Shown here: positions 1-7,803 of the stretch, piece by piece | How the letters are laid out: each line of letters opens with the position of its first letter | Position numbering within the stretch: position 1 is the first letter of the stretch | Source: Lachnospiraceae bacterium | GTDB lineage: Bacteria; Bacillota; Clostridia; Lachnospirales; Lachnospiraceae | Reading direction: 5' to 3' | Length of the DNA stretch: 64,000 nt | Assembly: GCA_017461725.1 (NCBI GenBank) | Contig: JAFTXG010000020.1 | Location: forward strand, 62,001 to 126,000 | Program-made: the position numbers and the translations under genes | Notes under the pieces: model-generated | What the model was told of the DNA's origin: nothing | Seen by the model: only the letters and a program-made list of their open reading frames with translations | Database searches by the model: none

Positions 1-1308
1 CTCCTCCATACCGGTATTGAACTCCTGGAATATCTGGATCGCACCCTCCTGGGCAATCTGGGTAACGCCTTTGATGAACTGTTTGCGCTTCATGGTGTCC
101 ATCTGGCGCAGTCTGGCAAAGTGCTCCGGCGCGAAGGTGGGAATGCCCTCGTAGGCAAACTTCTTCGGTGAGGTGGTCAAGGTATCACCGATGGAGAAGA
201 TACCCGGGTCAAAGATACCGATGATATCTCCGGCATAGGCCTCCTCAACGATCTTTCTCTCCTGCGCCATCATCTGCGTAGGCTGACTCAGGCGGACTTT
301 CTTGCCGCCCTGAATATGATTTACCTCCATGCCCGCCTCGAACTTTCCGGAGCAGATGCGCATGAATGCAATACGGTCGCGGTGCGCTTTATTCATATTT
401 GCCTGAATTTTGAATACAAATCCGGAGAACTCCTCGCTCTCGGGATCAATTTCTCCCTGATCGGAGGTTCTTCCCAAGGGAGGTGTGGTCATGGTGAGGA
501 AGTGCTTCAGGAAGGTCTCCACACCGAAGTTAGTCAATGCGGAACCGAAGAACACGGGGGTAACCATACCGGCGCGCACCAGCTCCATGTCAAACTCCTG
601 TCCGGCACCGTCCAGAAGCTCGATCTCGTCCTGCAGCTGCGCCATCTGGAAGCTATCAATCAGATCCAGTGCCTCGGGGCTGTCCACGTCCACCTCGGTG
701 GACTCTACTTCCTTCTGACCGCCCATGGCCGCCTTGAAGGTGGTGATTTTCTTGGTCTGGCGATCGTACACACCGCGGAAGGACTTTCCGCAGCCGATGG
801 GCCAGTTGATGGGACAGGTCTGGATGCCCAGCACATTCTCGATCTCATCCATCAGCTCGAAGGTGTCATTGGCCTCCCGGTCCATCTTGTTAATAAAGGT
901 GAAGATCGGAATATGGCGAAGCAGACATACCTTGAACAGCTTAATGGTCTGAGCCTCGACACCCTTGGAAGCGTCGATGACCATGACTGCAGAGTCGGCT
1001 GCCATCAGGGTACGATAAGTATCCTCCGAGAAATCCTGATGTCCCGGAGTATCCAGAATATTGATACAATATCCGTCATAATTAAACTGAAGCACAGAAG
1101 AAGTGACGGAAATACCTCTCTCCTTCTCGATCTCCATCCAGTCTGATACCGCATGTCTGCTGGCTTTTCTGCCCTTTACGGTACCGGCCAGATTGATCGC
1201 ACCGCCGTAGAGCAGGAACTTCTCGGTCAGAGTAGTCTTACCTGCATCGGGGTGGGAAATGATCGCAAATGTTCTCCTGCGCTTGATCTCTTCTGAAAGC
1301 TGTGACAC
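1..1308 (-). CDS. prfC: Peptide chain release factor 3 (partial, C-terminus off window)
   Basis: RF3 is the translational GTPase that recycles RF1/RF2 from the ribosome after peptide release. The visible 436 codons contain the G1 loop AIISHPDAGKTTLTEK, the G3 motif DTPGH and the G4 motif NKMD, followed by the RF3-type second domain. The gene runs off the left edge, so roughly the last 90-100 residues of a usual ~530 are missing. I chose the GTG at 1308 because AGGAGG lies about 8 bases ahead. An in-frame ATG at 1332 would place that ribosome site inside the coding region. It stands alone behind its own promoter. Confidence 0.95.
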   Translation of the reverse strand, partial: MSQLSEEIKRRRTFAIISHPDAGKTTLTEKFLLYGGAINLAGTVKGRKASRHAVSDWMEIEKERGISVTSSVLQFNYDGYCINILDTPGHQDFSEDTYRTLMAADSAVMVIDASKGVEAQTIKLFKVCLLRHIPIFTFINKMDREANDTFELMDEIENVLGIQTCPINWPIGCGKSFRGVYDRQTKKITTFKAAMGGQKEVESTEVDVDSPEALDLIDSFQMAQLQDEIELLDGAGQEFDMELVRAGMVTPVFFGSALTNFGVETFLKHFLTMTTPPLGRTSDQGEIDPESEEFSGFVFKIQANMNKAHRDRIAFMRICSGKFEAGMEVNHIQGGKKVRLSQPTQMMAQERKIVEEAYAGDIIGIFDPGIFSIGDTLTTSPKKFAYEGIPTFAPEHFARLRQMDTMKRKQFIKGVTQIAQEGAIQIFQEFNTGMEE

Positions 1309-1360
1309 GTAAATGTCCTCCTGTGTATACATATTATATCTGCGCAAAACGCACTAAACA

Positions 1361-1384
1361 GTCAGACCAGAAGACTGATCTGAC
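1361..1384 (-). other. Leader hairpin of prfC
   Basis: GTCAGA pairs with TCTGAC, with an inner CAG/CTG pair and a 4-base loop. It sits a few bases downstream of the predicted prfC -10 box, at the very 5' end of the expected mRNA. No T-run follows, so it is not a standard terminator. It may stabilise the transcript; its role is unknown. Confidence 0.45.
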
Positions 1385-1386
1385 CG

Positions 1387-1415
1387 ATTTTACCATAGAA
1401 ATTACATTGTCTAAA
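1387..1415 (-). promoter_or_regulatory. Predicted sigma-A promoter of prfC
   Basis: On the minus strand TTTAGA (1410-1415) and TAAAAT (1387-1392) are separated by 17 bases. The -10 box is good and the -35 box moderate. Confidence 0.5.
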
Positions 1416-1447
1416 TGACTGCCTCATGCAAATCAAAACCGACAACA

Positions 1448-1588
1448 TCAGCAGAAACAAAACAAATAATAGCCTGCGATAATGCAGGAAAAGGTGACAA
1501 CGACGCTCCAGAATGTGGTCGGCAGCAGAAGAAACACCGCCATACCGATTCCGAGCCAAAACAGGCACAATCCAAATAATCGCTTCAT
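1448..1588 (-). CDS. 46-residue hydrophobic small protein, function unknown
   Basis: A short minus-strand frame, ATG at 1588 to TGA at 1448, that starts MKRLFGLCLFWLGIGMAVFL and ends with the cysteine-rich tail YYLFCFC. It reads as two closely spaced membrane helices (about residues 4-22 and 27-45) joined by a short LPTTFW turn. Support for it being real: a GGAGG ribosome site 5 bases before the ATG, its own plausible promoter at 1610-1639, and two basic residues right after the start as in a membrane micro-protein. I do not recognise a named family and propose no function. It lies between gerW and prfC on the same strand. Confidence 0.6.
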   Translation of the reverse strand: MKRLFGLCLFWLGIGMAVFLLLPTTFWSVVVTFSCIIAGYYLFCFC

Positions 1589-1609
1589 TGCGCCTCCGAT
1601 AATTACTTC

Positions 1610-1639
1610 GTTATATCACTGTATGTCTTCTTTTCGCAA
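1610..1639 (-). promoter_or_regulatory. Predicted promoter of the 46-residue small gene
   Basis: Minus-strand TTGCGA (1634-1639) and TATAAC (1610-1615), spacer 18. It lies in the gap after gerW and before the small gene. Confidence 0.45.
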
Positions 1640-1670
1640 TTCATACCCCAAAAAATATCTTTTCCGTTTT

Positions 1671-2081
1671 TTAGGCCGGTTCCTTATCCTGATTGATGGC
1701 AGAATCAAACACATCCTCGGGAATTTCAACCTCTACCACAGGGTCCTTTTTCTTCTTTCCGAGCTTCTCCATGATCTCGGGGATCATGTCCAGAATCTTG
1801 TTGGTCGCGTTCTGATTTTTGATGTTGACCAGACGGATATTCTCGCCCTGGATAACCAGAATAGAGTTGGGGCTGATCTTACCGCCCATACCGCCACCGC
1901 CATTATTGCTCTTATCGCTGGCGAACGCTCCGGCACCAACGCCGAAGGATACATCAACCAGCGGCAGGATGATCGTATCATTCAGATAAATGGCATCTCC
2001 AACCACGGTCTTTGAAGAAATAAAGCTGTCCATCCCCTTGAACAGGGAGTTAACGGTTTCATTAAACGTATTTGCTGCCAT
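1671..2081 (-). CDS. gerW: GerW (YtfJ) family sporulation protein
   Basis: 136 residues of the YtfJ/GerW family, a spore protein needed for normal germination in Bacillus. Family features seen are the N-terminal helix with GMDSFISSKTVVGDAI, the repeated IILPLVDVSFGVGAG core, the glycine-rich stretch NNGGGGMGGKISPNS, and the ILVIQGENIRLVNI strand. The C-terminus is charged (KKKKDP) and acidic. AAGGAGG lies 7 bases before the ATG. It directly follows the DUF2953 gene, the same pairing as ytfI-ytfJ elsewhere, which supports the call and points to a spore-former. Confidence 0.93.
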   Translation of the reverse strand: MAANTFNETVNSLFKGMDSFISSKTVVGDAIYLNDTIILPLVDVSFGVGAGAFASDKSNNGGGGMGGKISPNSILVIQGENIRLVNIKNQNATNKILDMIPEIMEKLGKKKKDPVVEVEIPEDVFDSAINQDKEPA

Positions 2082-2097
2082 CGAACTGCCTCCTTAT

Positions 2098-3195
2098 TTA
2101 TGCCTTTTTCAGTCGTTTCACCTGAGCGATGAGCCGACGAACTTCCTTTTTGCCGATCAGCTTAAGAACCATATACAGTGCGGTTCCGATGCGGATCCGC
2201 CCCTTCACCTCAAGCTTACCTTCCGCCACTGCCTCATGAAAGACTGCCTCTAAATGGATAGTCTCTCCATACAAGGGCATTAACATACCGATCACGCCAA
2301 AAATCTGTCCGGTCGTCGCCGGATCATCAAATCCCAGACGACCTTCTATTTTCAATTTTTGCGGCTTAATGTGCACCAGCAGACTTCCAATCGTCCCGAA
2401 TACGGCCTTAACCGCCGATTGATTCTGCACGTCATTGATCTGCTTTAGCAGTCGTTCTTTTTTCTTCTGAAGTTCATCCACCTTTTCCAAAATCGTATCC
2501 GGGTACAAGGATATCTTCTCGATAAAAGCGGCTGTTTTCTCCAGAAATTCTGCGATTTTTTCCGGTATCGCTCCGTGCAGTTCATTTAATAATCCGGCAA
2601 TGAACTGTACAGCGTGGCTGATTTTCTCTCCAAGCGGGACTTTTTGATCGTCGTTTTCTGGAACTTCTGTTTCAGTTTCTATATCTTTGCCGGTCGTTGA
2701 TTTCTCTATCCTGTCCGATTTCACCTCAGGCTCAGCCGTTTTTTCGCATTTCGTCGGCTTTTCCTCCGCTGACGGTGCATTTTCCTTTTCACCATGCTCG
2801 CGGCCACTCGTCGGGTCAGCAATCGTTTCCGATTTCAGATCAGATTCAGCGGCGGCATCATCAGAAGTCTCGCTTTCTGATGTCATGCTTTCTGACGTCA
2901 CGTTTTCCGACATCTCGTTTTTCGATGCAAGTATATCGTCGTCTTTGAGCAATGTAAAACCCAGAACACTGACGCGATAGCTTAGCTTCTCTTTATAATC
3001 CACTCGGACACTCAAAAAATGCAGTAACCAGGTAACTCTGGCGGTGACCTCCGGGTTTTTATCCAGCTCCCGGGCAACAATCGCTCTGTATCTGACCGGA
3101 CAGAGAAGCACCAAAAGCACCACAAGAAGTACCAGCAGGATCACTGCCAGTATCAGGATGCCGATAATGCGAAGTAGGGTCAGGAACAATTGCAT
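2098..3195 (-). CDS. DUF2953 membrane-anchored protein (YtfI-like)
   Basis: 365 residues with one very hydrophobic N-terminal helix (about residues 5-32), then the short CPVRYRAIV strand typical of DUF2953. Residues about 95-195 form a Ser/Thr/Glu-rich, low-complexity linker whose DNA (about 2,870-2,920) shows short degenerate repeats. The C-terminal half holds the conserved region with DPATTGQIFGVIGMLMPLYG and ends in a basic tail. In sporulating Firmicutes this family sits next to gerW, as here (16-base gap), and is thought to act with it in the spore envelope. The long linker is unusual for the family. Confidence 0.85.
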   Translation of the reverse strand: MQLFLTLLRIIGILILAVILLVLLVVLLVLLCPVRYRAIVARELDKNPEVTARVTWLLHFLSVRVDYKEKLSYRVSVLGFTLLKDDDILASKNEMSENVTSESMTSESETSDDAAAESDLKSETIADPTSGREHGEKENAPSAEEKPTKCEKTAEPEVKSDRIEKSTTGKDIETETEVPENDDQKVPLGEKISHAVQFIAGLLNELHGAIPEKIAEFLEKTAAFIEKISLYPDTILEKVDELQKKKERLLKQINDVQNQSAVKAVFGTIGSLLVHIKPQKLKIEGRLGFDDPATTGQIFGVIGMLMPLYGETIHLEAVFHEAVAEGKLEVKGRIRIGTALYMVLKLIGKKEVRRLIAQVKRLKKA

Positions 3196-3198
3196 GAA

Positions 3199-4449
3199 TT
3201 ACTCTCCCATATCTGTGATCAGCCTGCGGCGCAGCAGATCCAACGCCTGCACCACTGCCTGTTCCCGGATCTTATCCCGGTTTCCTCTCATTTTAAACTC
3301 ACGGACAACGGTATCTCCCTGAAGGAAACAGCCCACATATACCAGTCCAACCGGCTTTTCTTCTGTGCCGCCGTCAGGGCCTGCAATACCGGTCACAGAA
3401 AGGCAGGCATCCGCACCTGCAGCCTTCGCACCGCCGATGGCCATGGCTCCGGCCACCTGCTCACTGACTGCCGTATATTTTTCCAAAAGGTCAGAGGGAA
3501 CACCCAATATCTGATGCTTTGCCTCGTCACAATAGGTAATATATCCACTCTTAATCACATCAGATACACCGGACACATTGATCAGTCTGGCCGCCACCAG
3601 ACCTCCGGTGCAGGATTCCGCCGTAGTCACCGTAAGCCCTTTCTGCTTCAGCAGTTTTACCACTGCCTGTTCCAGGGTCTCCTCCTCGTGGGTAGTGAAT
3701 ATGTTTTCACCGAAACGCTTAAACAGCTCATCCACGGTGGGCTGGATCAGCGCCATGGCCTCCGCCTCGCTGGCTGCTCTGGCCGTCACGCGAATATCAC
3801 ACTCGCTGGTCTTTGCGTAGGTGGCGATCGTCGGATTCGACTGCGTATCGATCAGATCCTTGATCATGGTCTCCGCGCGGCTCTCACCCACTCCGCACAG
3901 CTTTACCATCGCTGAACAGATGGTCTCGGGGCTGCGCTTCTTGATATAGGGTACCACTTTTTCCTCAAACAGAGGCTTTAACTCATTAGGCGGGCCGGGC
4001 AACAGGATCACACAGCCGCCTTCCTTCTCCACGATCAGCCCCGGCGCAGTGCCATTGTCATTGTCCAGAACAAAGGCTCCCTCAGGGATCATGGCCTGTT
4101 TCCAGTTGTTTTCGGTGATATTGTTGCGGGAAGTTCGAACAAAATAGTCGGCAATCCGCTGTTTACTGCGCTCATGGAGTATCAACGGAAGTCCAAGCAC
4201 CTTCGCACAGATTTCCTTAGTCATGTCATCCTCTGTTGGGCCAAGACCACCGGTGAGAATAACAATATCAGAGCGCTCAAAAGCCTCCGTAAACGCCTTG
4301 GTCATTCTCTCTTCATTATCACCCACCACAGACTGATAATACATGGCAAGACCAAGTCCGGCACATTTTTCCGCCAGATATTGGGTGTTGGTGTTTACAA
4401 TATTTCCCAGGAGCAGCTCTGTGCCCACGGAAATCACTTCTACAGTCAT
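3199..4449 (-). CDS. cinA: CinA family protein (competence/damage-inducible, NMN amidohydrolase-like)
   Basis: 416 residues in two domains. Residues about 1-170 are the molybdopterin-binding-like domain starting MTVEVISVGTELLLGNIVN with the TGGLGPTEDD loop. Residues about 255-410 are the CinA/PncC amidohydrolase domain with TAESCTGGLVAARL and GIAGPDGG. The protein is expected to hydrolyse nicotinamide mononucleotide or ADP-ribose as pyridine-nucleotide salvage. The start at 4449 lies 2 bases after the pgsA stop, with GGGTGG ahead of it. A longer in-frame extension back to 4710 overlaps pgsA and is not family-like. Confidence 0.94.
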   Translation of the reverse strand: MTVEVISVGTELLLGNIVNTNTQYLAEKCAGLGLAMYYQSVVGDNEERMTKAFTEAFERSDIVILTGGLGPTEDDMTKEICAKVLGLPLILHERSKQRIADYFVRTSRNNITENNWKQAMIPEGAFVLDNDNGTAPGLIVEKEGGCVILLPGPPNELKPLFEEKVVPYIKKRSPETICSAMVKLCGVGESRAETMIKDLIDTQSNPTIATYAKTSECDIRVTARAASEAEAMALIQPTVDELFKRFGENIFTTHEEETLEQAVVKLLKQKGLTVTTAESCTGGLVAARLINVSGVSDVIKSGYITYCDEAKHQILGVPSDLLEKYTAVSEQVAGAMAIGGAKAAGADACLSVTGIAGPDGGTEEKPVGLVYVGCFLQGDTVVREFKMRGNRDKIREQAVVQALDLLRRRLITDMGE

Positions 4450-4451
4450 GG

Positions 4452-4979
4452 TCACATACCACCCTTTTTTATCACATCGACGTTCTTTGCGATATAGTCC
4501 ACCAGTGAGATCACTGTCAGTGCCACCGCTGCCCACGCGATCACCATAGCGTAGGGGAAGTCGATGAGCAGGGCGATGATCATGACCATCTGCACGGTAG
4601 TTTTTACCTTTCCCCAGTAACTGGCTGCGATGACTACCCCCTCGTCGGAGGCAATCAGACGGAAACCACTGATGATAAACTCTCTGGCGATGATGACGAT
4701 GACCATCCACGCGGGAAGCTGCTCAGTTGCCACAAAACAGATCAGCGCGGAACACACCAGCAGTTTGTCCGCCAGCGGATCCATAAATTTGCCAAAGTTG
4801 GTCACCAGATTGTTTTTGCGCGCCAGATAACCGTCCAGCAGATCGGTCAGACTGGCGGTCACAAACAGTACCAACGCGATGATATTGTTAAATTTGCCGC
4901 CCAGATCGGTCAGCATGAATACGATAAACACAGGAACCATCAACACGCGAAGAATCGTTAATTTATTGGGCAGATTCAT
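4452..4979 (-). CDS. pgsA: CDP-diacylglycerol--glycerol-3-phosphate 3-phosphatidyltransferase
   Basis: 175-residue inner-membrane enzyme that makes phosphatidylglycerol phosphate, the first committed step to phosphatidylglycerol. It carries the CDP-alcohol phosphotransferase signature, DLLDGYLAR followed by GKFMDPLADK, after the first helices, and has about five membrane segments. The order rimO-pgsA-cinA is widespread in Firmicutes. The start overlaps the 3' end of rimO by 17 bases, so the two are probably translationally coupled. Confidence 0.96.
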   Translation of the reverse strand: MNLPNKLTILRVLMVPVFIVFMLTDLGGKFNNIIALVLFVTASLTDLLDGYLARKNNLVTNFGKFMDPLADKLLVCSALICFVATEQLPAWMVIVIIAREFIISGFRLIASDEGVVIAASYWGKVKTTVQMVMIIALLIDFPYAMVIAWAAVALTVISLVDYIAKNVDVIKKGGM

Positions 4980-6300
4980 CAGTCAGCTCTCCTATCAGAT
5001 CATATTCGGAAGCTCCGGTGATGCGGACATCCACAAACTGTCCGCTCATCAGCTCTTCGTCGGTATAGATAAACACGTAACCGTCCACGCCGGGGGCATC
5101 CATGTAGGTGCGGCCCACATAAACATTTTCGTCGGCTACCTTTCCCTCTACAATGGCCTCCACCACCGCTCCGACCTTATCCGCGGTCTTATCCAGAGAA
5201 ACCTCCTGCTGAAGCTCCATCAGCTCGTCTCGCCAGATCTCCTTCTGATCATCGTCCACCTGATCGGGCATCGCCGCCGCAGGAGTGTCCTCCTCACGGG
5301 AGTAGGCGAACACGCCGAGACGGTCAAACTCCATCTCATCCACGAAGGCCATCATTTCCTCATGATCCTCCTCCGTCTCACCGGGGAAACCGGCAATCAG
5401 CGTGGTGCGCAGTGCAATGTCAGGTATCTCACGGCGGAGCTTTTCCACCATGGTGCGCAGTTGCTCCTGATTGGTGCGGCGGCCCATGCGCTTCAGCACA
5501 CGGTCACTGCAGTGCTGGATCGGAATATCCAGATAATGGCAGACCTTTGGCTCAGTCTTAATGGTCTCGATCAGCTCGTCGGTGATCTCCTCCGGATAGC
5601 AATAGAGAATGCGGATCCAGTAGATGCCGTCGATCTCTGCCAGACGCTTTAACAGCTCGGGCAGAGATTTTTTTCCATATAAATCCTTACCGTAGAGAGT
5701 GGTCTCCTGTGCCACCAGAATCAGCTCTCTCACACCCTTATCAGACAGCTCCTTCGCCTCCTTCAGCAACGCCTCCATGGGAACGCTTCGGTAGCTTCCG
5801 CGGACAGAAGGAATCACACAGTAGGTACAGTGCTTGTCACACCCCTCTGCAATCTTCAGATAGGCATAATGACCTCCGGTGGTCAGCTGACGTCTGGAAT
5901 CCGGTGCGGGAGTGTCATTGATCCCGCCGAGGCGGTTGATCTTCTGACCTTTAAGGGTCTCCTCCACCACGGCAATGATCTGATCATAGCTGGTGGTTCC
6001 GATGATACCGTCAACCTCGGGCATCTCGGCGAGCACCTCATCGCGGTACCGCTGTGCCAGACAGCCGGCAGCAATCAATACTTTACAATTTCCCTCGGTT
6101 TTCATCCGCCCCATGTCAATCAGCGTCTGGATGCTCTCCTCCTTGGCATCGCCGATGAAGCAGCAGGTGTTGACCACAATGACCTCAGCCTCCGTCTCAT
6201 CGTCGGTGAAGGTAAAGCCTTGGTCAGCCAACAATCCCAGCATCTTCTCCGAATCCACCAGATTTTTGTCGCAGCCAAGGGACACAAATAATAATTTCAT
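4963..6300 (-). CDS. rimO: Ribosomal protein S12 methylthiotransferase RimO
   Basis: 445-residue radical SAM enzyme that methylthiolates the conserved Asp of ribosomal protein S12. Domains in order: UPF0004 with iron-sulfur cysteines (LGCDKNLVDSE, VNTCCFI), the radical SAM core with the CxxxCxxC motif CDKHCTYC near residue 150, and a C-terminal TRAM domain ending in DLIGEL. Length matches the family. GAGGATTG lies just before the ATG. It leads the rimO-pgsA-cinA run, with overlaps or near-zero gaps. Confidence 0.97.
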   Translation of the reverse strand: MKLLFVSLGCDKNLVDSEKMLGLLADQGFTFTDDETEAEVIVVNTCCFIGDAKEESIQTLIDMGRMKTEGNCKVLIAAGCLAQRYRDEVLAEMPEVDGIIGTTSYDQIIAVVEETLKGQKINRLGGINDTPAPDSRRQLTTGGHYAYLKIAEGCDKHCTYCVIPSVRGSYRSVPMEALLKEAKELSDKGVRELILVAQETTLYGKDLYGKKSLPELLKRLAEIDGIYWIRILYCYPEEITDELIETIKTEPKVCHYLDIPIQHCSDRVLKRMGRRTNQEQLRTMVEKLRREIPDIALRTTLIAGFPGETEEDHEEMMAFVDEMEFDRLGVFAYSREEDTPAAAMPDQVDDDQKEIWRDELMELQQEVSLDKTADKVGAVVEAIVEGKVADENVYVGRTYMDAPGVDGYVFIYTDEELMSGQFVDVRITGASEYDLIGELTDESAQ

Positions 6301-6413
6301 AGTGCAATCCTCAATGAATCATAGTAAAGAAGATGGGCTGACTGCAAAAGGCAAATTCACAATTATACTTCACTCGAAGGCCTTGCCTGCTTGCAACAGT
6401 CCATCTCAATATA

Positions 6414-6785
6414 TCAGAGCTCGATTTCCTCAGTGGGCTCAACCAGAACCGCCTCCTCAGCGGTAACCGATTCCGCTGCAACAGCCTCATCCGTCGTAAC
6501 AGCCTCACCTGCTGCCTCAGCCACTTCCTGCGCCTCCTCGATCACTGTCTCAGGAACTCCGCCCGCGGGAAGGATTTGTACCTTTCCCTCGTTGAGCTCT
6601 GCCACAGCAACGCTGAGAGGCTTGCGCACATCGCCGTTTACATAGGGCACATTTCCATCGACGATCTGACGGGCACGCTTTGCCGCTGCCAGCACGATGG
6701 AATAACGACTGCGAACAATAGGCTCCTCGGTCTCAAAATTTTCATTAGCTTTCTGAATTAACTGATTGTAGGATGGACGTAACAT
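6414..6785 (-). CDS. rpoZ: RNA polymerase omega subunit with long acidic tail
   Basis: Residues 1-75 are a normal omega subunit: MLRPSYNQLIQKA, then RYSIVLAAAKRARQI, then KPLSVAVAELNEGKV. It helps assemble and stabilise RNA polymerase through the beta' C-terminus. The remaining ~48 residues form an Ala/Glu/Val-rich, strongly acidic tail beginning near VIEEAQEVAEAAGEAV, so the 123-residue total is well above the usual 60-90. AAGGAG precedes the ATG. It follows yicC-remA-gmk on the same strand after a 116-base gap, which may hold its own promoter. Confidence 0.92.
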   Translation of the reverse strand: MLRPSYNQLIQKANENFETEEPIVRSRYSIVLAAAKRARQIVDGNVPYVNGDVRKPLSVAVAELNEGKVQILPAGGVPETVIEEAQEVAEAAGEAVTTDEAVAAESVTAEEAVLVEPTEEIEL

Positions 6786-6901
6786 TTTTCATTCTCCTTC
6801 TGTTTTAAGTTTGCAGCCCTCAACCGGGCATTTCTATTATTTAATCATTTTAACGTATCAAACGTTTTTCAAGCTATACAGGCGGCATATTCTGCAGCAC
6901 A

Positions 6902-7521
6902 TCATAGAAACTTTAACGCTTCCTGAATACCGGAAATCAGCTCACCACACTGTGAAACACGGAAATGCTGACTCTGAATCGTCTCGTGAAGCTGCTTCAC
7001 ACACTCATCCAGCGTGTCATTGATCAGCAGATAGTCATACTCCTTCATCCAGGCAGACTCCTCAATGGCTCTGGCCATGCGCTGATTGATGACTTCCAGC
7101 GTCTCGGTACCTCTGCTGACCAAGCGTTTTTTCAGTTCCTCTGCACTGGGCGGCGTCACAAAAACCAGTACCGCCTCCGGGAACTTTTTCTTTATCTGAA
7201 TGGCACCCTGAACCTCAATCTCCAACAACACGTCGATCCCGGCATTCAGATTGTTCATCACATATTCCTTGGGCGTACCGTAGTAATTATCCACATAACG
7301 GGCATGCTCCAGAAGCTTATCCTCGGCAATCATGCCCTCGAACTCCTCGCGGCTGATAAAGAAATACTCTCTGCCGTGCTCCTCGCCCGGTCTGGGGCTT
7401 CTGGTAGTGGCAGAAACAGAAAGCGCATAGCTGTCATAAGTCTTCAAAAGCGCCTTCATAATGGTGCCTTTTCCGGCACCGGAAAGCCTGAAATCACCGT
7501 CAAAACACCTTTACTGTTCAT
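6902..7521 (-). CDS. gmk: Guanylate kinase, reading frame broken in the P-loop
   Basis: Guanylate kinase phosphorylates GMP to GDP and is essential. From ATG 7521 (GAGGAAG ahead, overlapping the remA stop by 11 bases) the frame reads [13 protein letters not shown]. It then loses one T at 7483-7485, where TTT stands for the expected TTTT. The other frame continues [14 protein letters not shown] and runs intact to 6902 through [13 protein letters not shown] and the catalytic core. With one base restored the product is 206 residues, exactly the family length. The only intact start downstream of the shift is the internal ATG at 7459, which would lack the ATP-binding loop. This is most likely a homopolymer sequencing error. 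Confidence 0.92.
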
Positions 7522-7792
7522 CTTCCTCACCTGCCTTATCCTGTTGTAATGACCGGTCCGGATTCATCCGGCCTGCAATGGTCTCCGGCAGCAACGCCGA
7601 GAGAATAATATAATCGCTGGTTGTCACGATCACGCCCTGAGTCTTGCGTCCCTGAGTGGCATCCACCACAACGCCCTTCTCCCGCGCATTCTGAATAAAG
7701 CGCTTGATCGGGGCTGAGTCAGGGCTGACCACCGCAACTACCGTCTGCGAATTAATCACATTGCCAAAACCAATATTGATCAATCTTCCCAT
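7511..7792 (-). CDS. remA: RemA/DUF370 family regulator
   Basis: 93 residues starting [20 protein letters not shown], the highly conserved DUF370/RemA opening, followed by [20 protein letters not shown] and the [20 protein letters not shown] strand. In Bacillus subtilis RemA is a DNA-binding activator of matrix and osmoprotection genes. In Clostridia the gene sits, as here, between yicC and gmk. The last ~15 residues are charged and poorly conserved. The stop overlaps the gmk start by 11 bases. Confidence 0.92.
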   Translation of the reverse strand: MGRLINIGFGNVINSQTVVAVVSPDSAPIKRFIQNAREKGVVVDATQGRKTQGVIVTTSDYIILSALLPETIAGRMNPDRSLQQDKAGEEDEQ

Positions 7793-7803
7793 AACTCACC
7801 CGA

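Noticed and set aside
4450..4710. N-terminal extension of CinA into pgsA
   Set aside because: The extra ~87 residues are Arg/His-rich, overlap pgsA and are not part of the CinA family; the start at 4449 is family-like.
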